Shown piece after piece: positions 1-10,929 of a stretch of DNA of 64,000 nt (position 1 is the stretch's first letter; each line of letters opens with the position of its first letter). The notes below the pieces were generated by a model that was not told the DNA's origin, made no database searches, and worked only from the letters and a program-made list of their open reading frames with translations. The translations under genes were made by a program, and so were the position numbers. The stretch is from Dermatemys mawii (taxonomy: Eukaryota; Chordata; Testudines; Dermatemydidae). The stretch is from the NCBI GenBank assembly GCA_007922305.1, contig ML677326.1:57661446-57725445 (forward strand), written 5' to 3'.

Positions 1-58
1 TCTTGCTCCTCCACCACACTCTTCTTTGACCTACACTTTTCTTTAGTAATGTGCATTG

Positions 59-352
59 TTACATTTGAGATGGAGATATGGATGCTGTAGTAGCTGCCAG
101 GTCACCTGCACTCTGACTAACTGGAAGATCAGGCATCTCCTCACCCCTCACATCCTCACTGGGGCTGGAAGGCTCAATGCGAACATTTGTATCTATGTAT
201 CTCAGGAGAGCTTCTTTCTGCTTAGGTAGAAAAGTTTCCTTTGCTTTCTTCCTTTTTCTGAATGCTGCCCCAGAGGGGCATTTTCTTCTTTCACTCATGG
301 CTGCTGTTCTGTGCCAGCTATAGTGGCTCTGAACACTGAATTGAAGGGACAA
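59..352 (-). pseudogene. N-terminal fragment of a hAT-type transposase (ZMYM1-like)
   Basis: A 97-codon frame is open on the minus strand. After residue 19 it has a second Met followed by a basic stretch (SGAAFRKRKKAKE, then KQKEALLRYI). This resembles the start of hAT-superfamily transposases whose full proteins carry a TTF-type zinc finger, RNase H-like DDE core and C-terminal dimerisation domain, the group that often attracts ZMYM1-like annotation. The second Met (codon at 296-298) fits the family start better than the first. The frame stops near 59, before any zinc finger or catalytic region, and only 58 bases of window remain, so I cannot see whether the rest continues after an intron or a frameshift. 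The role in a full copy would be cut-and-paste transposition in the nucleus. A dead transposon copy is most likely; a domesticated gene cannot be excluded. Confidence 0.5.
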
Positions 353-3270
353 ATAAACAGGCTGGTAGCAGGGCCTGAGTGAGGAAAGATATCAGTGTCT
401 TAAGGGCCTAACTGGCTCCTACTCCTTCAGTTGGCTGCCTGTTCTCCTCAAGTGGGTTCAGGGAAGCAGCAGGAAACAGGAAGTCCCCTGAGAAGCTGGT
501 GTTAATCAGTCCAGGCTCCTGGGGGTGCTAGAGAGGTACAAAAGAGGCTCCTCCACCTCATCTTTGTCCTTGAAGCTTCTGCTGCTTTCTGTTATACCCT
601 CTCATCTTTTTGCCTGCCTGCCTGTTATGTCTCTTGTGCCTTCCTTTCCCCAGCACGTTACTCCACCATCTCTGTGCATCTAGAGCAGACAGAATACATA
701 TGTACCAGCAGCAGACACAATTTTCTACACTCTGGGTTCTTGTGGCGTCCCTAACCCCCAGAGTCTGGCATCTGAGGGAGCTGCCTCAAGTTGTCTTATG
801 GTAAGGCCAGCCCTGCAAACTACATTAGTATGACTGCCTGAAATAACAAGGATGAGGAAGCTATGAAAAGGGTACATGTCATTACATTAGTTTGTAGTGA
901 AAGAAAGATCACACTATGATTTAGTGGCTCAGACAGAAGGTCATTTTTGCTGAAGAAGGTTGTAGCTAAGGGTCTGCCTAGGTAAGAGTTCACAGGAAAA
1001 AATAAGGCTGGACATTATTTATCTCTCTTTTCCATGGGCATTGGGTCACTTGTCAAGAGTTGCTCTGCCATTATTTGTTTTATAAAATGATTTGTGCAAG
1101 AGAAGGGCATTTAAAACAGCTGCATTTCCTAATGTTATGCTGAGAATTCCTTAGAGATACTGCACTCATGTTTATCACCGGAGCAATGTGAAAATCCTCT
1201 TCTAACATACATAGTTTGAAATGTGTTAAAAAATAAAGGGCCTGGTTCTGCTACCAGTACTAAGGGAACAAGGGTGGCAGAACTGGGCCCAAGTTTGTTA
1301 AAATTAGCATTTTTTACCCTTATTGATTGATTGATTGGTGGTGGGACATCGTACAGAAGTATGGGAACCCAATGTGAATCTACTTCCATCTAGCTTTAAT
1401 ACTAACATGACCAATTGTATTCACCAATAGGCTCAGCTGGCCAAAGGCTAGGATATAGCACATTTGAGTTGCAGTTTTTAGCTTCTAAAGAGAAGGTTTG
1501 GAAACATAAATCTTGAATTATTTCTTTAAGACTTATACATGGGTAGTGAGGGAATAGCGCTGAAGGACAGTTCAGGAGGCAGATGGCGATTATTGTAGGG
1601 AAGGGGCTACCAGAAGTCTGTAAAGGATGAACTAGATCAGTGAAGTGAATCAGGAGACTTTGACAGAAAAGGGGAGCAGCTAGGCAAGGTAGCTACAGCA
1701 GTAAACAGAGCCAAATGGGCAAGAGGTCTGTGAACAATGGCTTTATTTTCACCCACCTATAAGAAGAGCTGTAGCTATGTGGAGAAGTCAAGCAGTGAGG
1801 GTTGGAACTGGGGAGCAGAAGTGAAGCTGACAGAGGAGTATAATGGAAGTATAGTGGCCTCTGATCTGACTCGTCTTCAGTGACCCACTTTAGAACTGAA
1901 AGGTCCAGGGCCTTGACCTCTGATACTTCATGGGAAGCTTCCTTTTAAAAATTTATTCACATGCTCAATAATAAAACATATTTACAGATAAAGAGTATAT
2001 CTATAATTTAAAAAAATCCCTTCCTTCCCCACTTTTATTCCTAGATGAGAAATATGAAAATAGAATCTTTGTTTCTGAGTACAGTATTTCATCTTATTTT
2101 CTGTAATGTCATAATCCTTTCTGAACCTGATAAAAAGCAATGGAAGCACTGCAATTTACTGTAGTGTACTTTGGGTCATGGCCTAAGTGAGATCACTGTT
2201 GGTTTATGTAGAGATGATTGTAACTACAAGTAAGAAATTGGTAAATAAGCAGCAAAAGCAGATAAGTTATTATGACACAAAGATCCTTTATTCACAAAAA
2301 TGTCCTTACTAATAAAAGTGAAGAAAGAACACAATCAGAAAAAAAGAATGGACAGAATTGTTCTAGTGAAATATTTTCCAGGGAGCATCAGGACATGACA
2401 TTGACTATGGAATCAGAACATACTTCATGCATCTATGAAACAGAGAATGAAAAATAGTTTACAGTCTCTAACAAGTGAATACATCTTCAATATCACCCTT
2501 CTCCCAAAACCTGTCATATAAGCTAAATTCACTCTCACCAAATAAGGTCTAGAGTAGTGTTTCCTAAATTTTTTAAAGCTGACCTCCTCCAGGAAAATAC
2601 AGGAATATACATCTTAATGTATAAATCTTCTGCACACCCGCCCCAGCTAGATTTTAGGCCCACCAAACTGGTAAAACCGACACTTTGGGGAAAAGTAATG
2701 CAGATCTTCATAATAGGATACTTCCTCCCATTTCTTATGGTTTTTTATCAGTGACATACTTAATGTTGACATATAAAGTATACATCAGTCTGCACCTCAG
2801 ATATTGTTTCAGGGTCTCTTCAATCTCAGGCAGATGTTTTTGTTTCAAATTTTGAAGGGTTTTTTCAACCATAACTGCTAAGAACTTTGTTTTCAAACTG
2901 AAAAGAGAATCTGGAGAGCAAATCAGAGGTTTGTTAGGGTATTCTCCCACAATATAGTCCTTCACACACATGCAGGGGGAGCACTCCACAATTTGGAAGT
3001 GGGCTAGAGACAATCCAGACAATTATTTTTGCATATGATGCAACTGTGAAGAAGGTGGCCATCAGCTAGGGTTAGAAATGCAAATTTTATTTCAATTTCA
3101 CAGTATCTACACTCATAATTCATTGTCACTCTTATATCTAACAGAGTATACTTTCAAAACAAAGCATTGATCAGAAATGAAGTACGTTTCCTTCAAGTTC
3201 ATAACAAAAGTGCCCCAAACACTACTCAAAGGATGAAATAAAAATTAGGTATTTCCCATAAAGCTGCATG
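353..3270. other. No gene seen; ordinary non-coding DNA
   Basis: The first 450 bases may be upstream sequence of the hAT-type element that reads leftwards at the window edge, but no terminal repeat is visible. At 2552-2760 the start resembles a hAT end (AGTGTTTCCTAAAT), yet I could not find a matching right end. The ORF at 2735-3022 (minus) has no recognisable domain. The rest is AT-rich sequence with no feature I can name. Confidence 0.5.
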
Positions 3271-3356
3271 GGACAGATCCTAAATTTGCATAAATTATCA
3301 TAGCTCCTTTGAAGTCCGCACAGCTATGACAACTTACACCAGCTGAGAATCTGCCC
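3271..3356. repeat. Palindromic mini-repeat, family P1, full copy
   Basis: The unit begins GGACAGATCC and ends CAGCTGAGAATCTGCCC. Its two halves are imperfect reverse complements, meeting at a degenerate TCCTTTGAAGTCC core. Another full copy lies at 29381-29467 and half copies lie at 48116-48164 and 62462-62504. The layout suggests a very short MITE-like element with long terminal inverted repeats. No target duplication is clear. Confidence 0.55.
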
Positions 3357-3742
3357 GCAGGTCTGAGTTTGGGAGTAAAAGATGAAAAGGGAACTCAGAA
3401 AATGTCAAAGTGAGCTTAGTGCAATGAATGTTCTGCTCAGCCCTTGAAATTCCCTGCCCTTTCTTTCATTCCTTCTATTTGCCATCTCGTTTTTGCTACT
3501 TTGCCTGCTCAGATGAAACATTAAATCTTCTTTTATCATAAAAGAAGTGCTGGGACTCAGCCTTTGGAGAGGAAGTTCTGGAGCTCAATTTCTGGAAGCT
3601 CACTGTGAACATCTGGGCACAAATCTACTCTAACCTATCGATGATTGCTTTGCTTACCATAGTAGGCTTTGTTTTAGATATGTACTTATGGTGTCTGACA
3701 TTGACTGTTATAGTATGTATTGCCTTTGAAGAGACAAAGGCA

Positions 3743-3842
3743 AAAGTATATATTAGGCTTTCTATTTGTGGGCTTTATTATTTAGTATATAATATAAAAA
3801 GTATATATTAGGCTTTCTATTTGTATAGGCTTTCTATTTGTT
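3743..3842 (+). repeat. Local tandem duplication, 55-bp period
   Basis: A 27-bp block containing TATATTAGGCTTTCTATTTG occurs at 3743-3769 and again at 3798-3824, and a shorter copy of its end follows at once (3825-3842). This is a small replication-slippage product in AT-rich DNA. Confidence 0.8.
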
Positions 3843-4540
3843 GTTTTCATCATACATTTGAAATATGCAACATCCCAGCATTTGAAACATGTAGTTCCTT
3901 TGCTTTGAAACATGATTAGCACACACCTGGAAATTCACTTACCAAGCACTTAATCTGTTATTTCCCCATACCAATTACTATCCTCCCTTCCTCCTGCTGC
4001 ATGTCCAAGAATTTAGCTAAGAGACAACAATATTTTACCACTGCTATAGCCCAAAGTAGCATCATAATGTTATTTTTATAACAAAAAATAGATCCCCAGG
4101 AATCTTATAAAATCATCTTGACAAAGAGAACAAAGTGTTCTAACACTTAAAAGCAGATAAAGTCATAATGAATAATTTTAAAACCTTCAACATGTTCATT
4201 TACATCCTTCTCCTCATCTCTAGCACTTTTCATCTTCAGAGCACTTTATGTACATTTAGGACTAGGTATTTTCACACAGCTGAAGCCAATAGTTGTTTCA
4301 TCACCCCAGGAACATCTCAGGGATGGGGCAGTGGTCTATAGAGCCACAATTCCCCCTATGCTCACCTATTGTGCCCAGGCAATAGTAATTCATCTCTGGC
4401 CTATACCACCAGTACCATCCCCCATGATGGTGAAGCCAAGAGTCCACCCAATCTCTGTCCACCTACTGTGGCAAAGTAGTACTTGTATACATAGCTCCTT
4501 TAACTCCTTCATGGCCAAGATCCAGATACATCATAGACTC
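3843..4540. other. No gene seen
   Basis: AT-rich sequence without a recognisable repeat or coding frame. A stretch near 4220-4260 weakly resembles an L2/MIR tail in reverse, but it is too diverged to call. Confidence 0.4.
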
Positions 4541-4550
4541 CTATGACTGG

Positions 4551-4747
4551 GGGAAGGGATGGCTCAGTGGTTTGAGCATTGGCCTGCTAAACCCAGCATT
4601 TTGAGTTCAGCCCTTGAGGGGGGCATTTAGGAATACAGGGCAAAAATTTGTTAGATGATTTAAGTGGGAATGGGCACTGCTTTGAGCATGGGGTTGGACT
4701 AGATGATCTACTAAGGTCCCTTCCAACCCTGATGGAAGTCTGTGATT
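4551..4747 (+). mobile_element. tRNA-derived SINE with CR1-type tail (Cry I-like)
   Basis: The left part is tRNA-like. An A-box-like TGGCTCAGTGG lies at 4560-4570 and a B-box-like GAGTTCAGCCC at 4603-4613, the internal promoter for RNA polymerase III. The right part ends in a CR1-like 3' tail (GGTTGGACTAGATGATC, then CCCTTCCAACCCTGA, then ATTCTATGA), which lets the SINE borrow the reverse transcriptase of CR1 LINEs. This design is that of the tortoise Cry I family. A perfect 10-bp direct repeat, CTATGACTGG, flanks it at 4541-4550 and 4748-4757 and is probably the target-site duplication. The next base belongs to an antisense CR1, so the SINE seems to have landed at that CR1's end. Confidence 0.75.
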
Positions 4748-4757
4748 CTATGACTGG

Positions 4758-5265
4758 AAGGGACTTCTAGCCCAGTCCCCTGCACTCATAGCAGGGCTAA
4801 GTATTATCTAGACAATTCCTGATTGGTGTTTGTCTAGCCTGCTCTAAAAAATCTCCAGTAATAGAGATTCCACAACCTCCCTAGGCAATTTATTCCAGTG
4901 CTTAGCCACCCTGACAGTTAGAAAGTTATTTCCTAATATCCAACATAAACAGCCCTTGCTGAAATTTAAGCCCATTACTTTTTGTCCTATCTCAGAGGTT
5001 AAGGAGAACATTTTTTTCTCCCGCATCCTTGTAACAGTGTTTTATGTACTTGAAAACTTATGTACCCCCTCAGTCTTCTCTTCTCCAGAAGAAACAAACC
5101 CATTTTTTCAGTCTTCCCTCAGAAGTCATGTTTTTTATACCTTTAATCATTTTTGTCACTTTTCTCTGGACTCTCTCCAATTTGCCCACATTCTTCCTGA
5201 AATATGGTGCCCAGAACTAGACACAATATTTGAGTTGAGACCTAGTCAAGACAAAGTAGAGCAGA
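4758..5265 (-). mobile_element. CR1 LINE 3' fragment, antisense
   Basis: Read on the minus strand this is the end of CR1 ORF2 and its 3' region: from right to left, a frame for the C-terminal part of the reverse transcriptase protein (phrases such as RVAKHWNKLPREVVESL at 4844-5026), then the non-coding tail ending beside the SINE. Full CR1 elements encode an endonuclease/reverse-transcriptase protein; only the last few hundred bases remain, the normal result of 5' truncation at insertion. Stops and small deletions show it is inactive. Chance ORFs on the plus strand here (4956-5357) have no meaning. Confidence 0.8.
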
Positions 5266-5283
5266 AGACAAGCTTTCCAGTTT

Positions 5284-5830
5284 ACACTTGGAGTACATTT
5301 CCCAGACCTGAAGAACTCTATGTAATAGCTAAATACAAGGTGGACCAGATTGTTTAGCAAAAGTAGTTAATACATATTCTAAGAGATCACTCAAGGTAAA
5401 GTGGCCATTTACCACTTTTAGTCACAAGGTGGAAATGGGGGAGGGGTTTGTTAGTCGATTATGGGTTGTTGTAATAGCTATAAATCCAATGTCTATGCTT
5501 TTTATTGCCAAAGTTATGAATGTTAGCTCCCAGGCTCATCTTTTGAAATCATTGTGCAGTTTCCTTAGAGGAAGAGGACTGACATGTCAAACATAGAGTG
5601 ATCGCTTTGTGAAAAGTGTTCACCCACAGGTGATATGGTGATATGTCTTTTGTCCCATGAAATATGTATTGACTACTTATGCTAAACAATCTGTTCCACC
5701 TTGTATTTAGCACTTGTGACACTTTGAATATGTTTCCCAGACCTGAAGAAGAGCTCTGTGTAAGCTTGAAAGCTTGTCTATCTCGCCATCAGAAATTGGT
5801 TCAATAAAAGATATTACTTCACCTATCTTG
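5284..5830 (-). mobile_element. Possible Penelope-like retroelement remnant with inverted ends
   Basis: Two 51-bp arms, 5328-5378 and 5661-5711, are reverse complements at 48 of 51 positions. Between them, the minus strand at 5592-5633 reads SPVGEHFSQSDHSM without a stop, followed by a few more sensible residues and then decay. I associate this phrase with the C-terminal GIY-YIG endonuclease region of Penelope-like elements, but the GIY-YIG core itself is absent, so the class is an inference. Outside the arms there is also a direct repeat (CATTTCCCAGACCTGAAGAA at 5297 and a diverged version at 5730). The right flank includes CAATAAAAGATATTACTTCA. Mixed direct and inverted flanks would fit a Penelope-like element. 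Alternative: a MITE that captured a fragment. Confidence 0.45.
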
Positions 5831-5933
5831 TCCCTTAGCTTTCTTAGCTGGCCTAATGGGTCTCAGATCTGCTTGCAGACTCATACTTGCCAAAACACAT
5901 TCAGAAACAGAGTGATTAGGTCAGAATTTCTAA

Positions 5934-6152
5934 AGCCATGACTACACTACCACTTAGGTCAACAAAATGTATGTCGCTCATCCTCCCACACCTAAGCGAC
6001 ATACGTTTCGCCAGCATAAGTGGTAGCATGCAGAGCACTATGTTGGTGAGAGAGCTTCCCCTGCTGACATAGCTGCCACCGCTTGCTTGGAGTGGTTTAA
6101 TTATGTTAATGAGAGCTGTGCCACTGTAAGGTTCTCTAGTACAGACATAGCC
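5934..6152. mobile_element. Harbinger-like MITE (family H2)
   Basis: Ends are inverted: AGCCATGACTACACT on the left and, reversed, GGCTATGTCTGTACT on the right. The interior shares phrases with the copy at 18154-18407 (CAGCACTATGTT, GAGAGAGCTTC, CTGACATAGC). The left three flanking bases are TAA and the right three TTA, close to but not an exact 3-bp target duplication. No coding capacity; it would have been moved by a transposase supplied in trans. Confidence 0.6.
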
Positions 6153-8724
6153 TTAGTCTTGTGAATTACATTAAAAGAAGCTAAATGCCATACTTAACTG
6201 AACAACAAGAGGCCAGTTTGGTTTATAAAAAAACATATCCTAAATGCTTGCTTAGTGGTGTATGAAAGGTAAACAAAGCAGTTAGGTAACTCAATTGTAT
6301 TTTTTGCTCAGATGATGGACCTGACCCGAAAGTAAATGTGATCTTTAACATCTTGCTTGTTTGGTATGATGCCCTTTACTTTACAGTCTGCTATTTTATG
6401 GTACTTAGCTTCAAATCACATATCAAAACATGGTAACGAGATGTGAAAATGACATCATAAAATATAAACTGAAGTAAGATGCAACAGAAACATAGCAAGG
6501 AATGTGAGAAACATCTGAAATAAATAACATTTGAGAACAGAATTACCCAGTTTGCTAGTTGCGTTACCCCCAGAATACTTTCTATGTATAGATTATTAAC
6601 AACCTAGACATTTCACGGAAAAAAAAATATCATGCAATATGATATGTTGCCCATACAAAGAGCAAAAGCCACATCTGAACAGCTTTGAGGTATGTTTTCC
6701 TTTTAATGTGATTGGTTTCAGACAAGTGGGAGATAAAGCCTTATTGTAAATCACTTGAAAGACTCTTAGTTTAAAATAGTCATGCTATCTCTCAGGTTTT
6801 CTTCCCTTTCTGTCTTTTGCTATACAGCTGGAGATAGTTTAATAAGACTTACCTGTCACATAATGAATTAATCTTTGCTATTCAGCAGTGGGGAAAAAGG
6901 TTTGTGCACTAAAAGAGGGGAAGCAAGGATTTTAGTCAGAACAGGCGCTCAACACAGAATTATACATGTGAAAATGTGTCGAGTGAGAGCAATAGGGCTT
7001 TGGATGGAATACAGCAATTGGTAAGAAAAGTGATCATTTTTTAAATAAACATGTCAGAAAGGCTTTTCAGTCCTGACAATATTTATGGCCTGAGATCAGA
7101 TGGTTCCATTTTTCTTTGATTCTCCCACCATATAACTTCTTTAATCAGTTGAAATTTGACACAAGGCTCTGCTGCCATAAATTTTGTGAAGTGATTAGTT
7201 AAATGAACCTTTCTCAGTAAGTATTTCCACTACATTTTAAAGGCTCTTTAATACGAGAAACAGGAAGACTTTTAAAAACCATCTAAAATTGTAGTAGTAG
7301 ATTTTTCATTAATACAATAAACTAGCGATCAATGTTCCAGTTTCTGTGTAGCATACTATAAAAGTCCTTAATTATTAAAAACTAATTTTGTAATTCTTTT
7401 TAAATCGCCTGCTTTTACATTTTGCCTTGCATGATATTTTAAATTACTGTAGCCCTGGGCAGTTGTTTACTGCATTATTCCTCAACCAGTAAGTCATTAT
7501 GGGCTCTATGGAAGCAAGAGCTGTGCCAGAAAAATATTGCACTTAATTTCAGAAAAGAAAGAAATTACTTTAGGAATAATATAGATAACACATTTGGTGA
7601 AGATGCTATGAGGCTGATGAGACTTTTTTGTTTTCCAAATTACATTCAAAAGTCTTGATTATGACTCAGGATTTATTTGTATGGTTTTTGCTCTAGGGTC
7701 TACATAGGGCTTCTACATTTCAACTGGTGAAAAGTCTATTCCTGTTTCAAGAAGCAACTATTTTTGAGCATGATATTGCTCATGTCAGTCTCTGAGGCTC
7801 TGAGTTTTAAAGACTAATCCTATAACTAGGACAGAGCACGACGTCACATCTCCACAGCATGAAGTAAGACCACCTGACCGTGTTCCAGAGTAATTTGCCC
7901 TGTGTGTGTGTTTGCTTTTGTATAGTACAGCTAGTGCTTTAAAATAAAAGCCTGACTTGCTGCCAGAGTCTCCTACTTCTTCACAGCAGAAATGAGGGAA
8001 AGCCATATAGATCTTATGTAACTTATTAAAAGGCAGGAGCTGTTTAGGTCAATAAAGAGCAATGAATACAAACTGAAAATGCAGTCTCTCCCATCCTTAT
8101 TTTTAATTTGGCTTTTAATTTTATTCTGAAACAATCTTATATGAAACCTAAGAAAGATACTCTCAAGCAGCTTGAATCTAAGAGGAAGATGAAAAAAATA
8201 TGGCAAGCTTGCTTTCCTGCGATCCACGTTTATTTATTTCTGAAGTATATTAACATATTGTGTGCATACCAGTTACATTACATGGTTACACTTAATCTGC
8301 ATGCAGTCAACTCTGTCAAACAACAAACAGCCCTGCTACAGAAAAACACTTTCAAAGCATTATATTATATAGCAATAAACAAACTACTTTCCAGTAATTT
8401 CTTTTATGAAGATTTATTTTATAAAAATTCCATAGAAGCTTGTGATCCCTAATGCAAGACTGAAAACCATGTAGCAGTAAACTCTTACTTTATTTGCCTA
8501 ATAGTGCCTGATTTGTTCCATTTGCTTCAGCAAAGTTAATGCAGAAATAATCAGCACGAAACTCTGATAATTGGAAATGGAGATGAATTGCATAATATTA
8601 ATCAGAAATCATAAAATGCATATGTTAACTAGTGTCTACATTCCAAATGAGCCCCCCCAAAAAGAAACCCCAAACTAAAACCCAAATCATGCCCTGGAGT
8701 AGATAACTTCCCATAGTAGAGGTT
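6153..8724. other. AT-rich non-coding DNA; no gene or clear repeat
   Basis: No transposon ends, simple repeats or protein motifs were recognised. The ORFs at 7785-8006, 7973-8227 and 8108-8452 show no domain and have the composition of random AT-rich frames. The lack of recent repeats makes parts of this stretch (for example 7380-7640) reasonable places to look for conserved non-coding sequence, but nothing in a single sequence proves that. Confidence 0.45.
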
Positions 8725-8736
8725 CCTCTCTCTCTC

Positions 8737-8777
<41 letters not shown>
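8725..8777. repeat. Compound microsatellite (CT)n(GT)n(AT)n
   Basis: Three dinucleotide runs follow one another directly: CT, then GT, then TA. The run lies about 55 bases left of the Tx1-like remnant. Length is likely polymorphic. Confidence 0.95.
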
Positions 8778-8832
8778 GAGAGAAGTTAAGTAATTTCATT
8801 AACACTTCTATATCTGAACTAGTGGGCACTCT

Positions 8833-10929
8833 GTGAGAGTTAAGCTTCAGACCCCAATTCGTGGGCTTTCTCCAGGTGTTGTACATCTCTGCAGAGTTTT
8901 CAACTGGACCCTGACTGAACTGGTCAGATTTGGGCGGGGAGTATGGCAGGGGTGCCCCCTCTCAGGCCAGCTGCACGCTCTGGCGATCGAGCCCTTCCTC
9001 TGTCTCCTCCGTTGGAGGTTGATGGGGTTGGTGCTGCGAGAGCTGGAGCTGCGGCTGGTCCTGTCGGCGTATGCCAATGGGGTGCTCCTTGTGGTCCAAG
9101 ACTAAACTTGGCATGGGTGGAGGCTTGCCAGGGTATCTTCTTGGCAGCTTCCTCTGCCCAGGTCAACTGGGTGAAGAGCTCTGGCCTGGTGGTCGGGGAC
9201 ACGTGAAAGGCGAGCTCCGTCCCACCTGTGCTTCAGGCCATTTGGTAGAGCGCAGGTCTGCTGCTCTGTCTCGGTGTTTACTTTTCTGCCATGCATCTGT
9301 CTCCACTGGAGAACTGGCGGACTTTAGAGGACAGGGTGACAGAGCGGCTCTGAACATGGACAGGACTGACGCTGATGCCTCTTCTTCTGAGGCAGGGTGT
9401 TCAACCAGCTAGTCTTGTCCATGCTCTGATACCGGCTCAACACCCTGGTCCCGGCTCCAGGTTTCCTGGCCAACCTCCGGACAATGATTCTGGAGTTGTT
9501 TTGGTCAGGACTGCACTGGGTCTCTGCAAGGTCCTCCACCTGTCCCTGGAGGAGGGAGGACAGGGTGTGAAGTGCCTATGCACTCAGGACCATGTCTTCT
9601 GCCTCCAGGCCCTGCAGAGGCTCCTTTATGGTGCAGATAGTCCGGTGTGGAAAGTACTGGCACATGCCTTCCTGCGCCACTTCCGAGGGCTCCGATATGA
9701 CCAGCAGCTCCTTTATCTCCATCCAAGAGGTCTTTCACGAGACATCTCCAGGCAGCTGGTCTTCTACCAGGACCTCCTCTGGACTTGGAAGCTGTTCTCA
9801 GCAACCAGATCCATTGTGGCCACTGAGGGGGCAGATCTCCTCGTGGAGCCCTTGACACGCAACCCCCAGATTCGTGTGCAGGTTGCAGAGTCCCCCTCGG
9901 TGTGACACAGGTTGGTCCTGGTGGAAGTCACCAGAGTCAGAGACCTCCTGGACTACAACTGGGGAGACTGACTGGATCCCCTGATGCTCGCTTGGTGCAT
10001 GGAGCTCTCCAGGCTCTCCAGGCCTTGTGCTCCCCAGCATGTACTTCAGGAGGTGAGGGCCACTTGCTGCCTGGATCTACCTCGACTGGGTCCTATGAAA
10101 GGGCACTCCCCACCCACCCTCCACACCAGACCCTCTGGACCTTTTCAGCAGGCCCGTGCCCCGTGGACCCAACCAGCCTTCCTGTCCCTTCACCATGAGC
10201 CAGCTGCACAACTTGCAGCCAGTTCGTTTCCAGACCACGCCACGGAAACATCTATACATGCTCTTGCTCCACACCCTTCACTTCCTCATCTTTGCGTCCC
10301 GTCCTGACACAAAATGGCAAGACCTTTTGCCACTTCTAGAGAGTGAGGAGCCCTGGTGGGCCAGCCTATACTCCAGCCTGGTTCTGAGGCCCACCAGGGA
10401 TGTCAGTTGGTGGCTCCTTCATGAGCCATTGAGCATGGGCCTGTACTTGGCATGGTTCACTCCCGTTCTGGACACCTGCCCTTTCTGTGGCGAGAGGGAG
10501 ACTCTGGCACACATTTACTTGGAGTGCGCCAGGCTGCAGCCCTTATTCCGGCTCCTCACAGATGTCCTGTTAGGTTTCTGGCTGCATTTTTCCCCTCACC
10601 TCCTTATTTATGCATTCCCTATCCGTGGCCCCACAAAGTCACGGGACCTCCTGGTTAACCCCCTCCTAGCCCTGGCTGAACTGGCCATCTACAAAACCAG
10701 GGAGGGGAGGTTGGCTGATGGAATGTTCTGTGACTGTGAGGCCTATTTCCGATCCTCCGTCAATTCACGTATCTGGGCAGAGTTCCTCTGGGCGGTGTCC
10801 ACTGACTCCTTTGACGCCTTCGAGAAGCAGTGGGCACTGTCTGGGGTTCTCTCCTTGGTGTCTCTGTCAAGTTCCCTTCGTTTGACCCTTTGGTCACACT
10901 TCTGTTCCTATTCACCAAATACTGTATAA
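8833..10929 (+). mobile_element. Tx1-like LINE, 5'-truncated and broken ORF2
   Basis: The fragment starts inside the reverse-transcriptase domain. Frame 8833-9105 has FGRGVWQGCPLSGQLHALAI (motif B-like) and then SAYANG at 9067-9081 where an active enzyme has YADD, so both catalytic aspartates are gone. The reading then shifts (VNWVKSSGLVVGD in the frame of 8943-9206), passes several stops and another shift, and recovers in 9375-9905 (LHLSLEEGGQGVKCL, LLYGADSPVWKVLAHAFLRHF). A last long frame, 10156-10929, holds the C-terminal part with a zinc knuckle C-x2-C-x7-H-x4-C at 10477-10526. This layout fits the Tx1 group of the L1 clade first known from Xenopus. The apurinic-like endonuclease, ORF1 and 5' end are missing. 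GC content is well above the surroundings. Inactive. Confidence 0.75.

Noticed and set aside
2552..2760. Possible hAT-type element starting AGTGTTTCCTAAAT
   Set aside because: No right end and no target duplication could be paired with the left end.
4560..4620. A tRNA gene
   Set aside because: A and B boxes are present, but the cloverleaf is not complete and the sequence continues into a CR1-type tail, so it is a SINE.
4956..5357. 133-codon frame on the plus strand
   Set aside because: It is the reverse side of an antisense CR1 and runs into the neighbouring Penelope-like remnant.
8725..8777. A regulatory Z-DNA or promoter element
   Set aside because: Simple compound microsatellite; no evidence of function.
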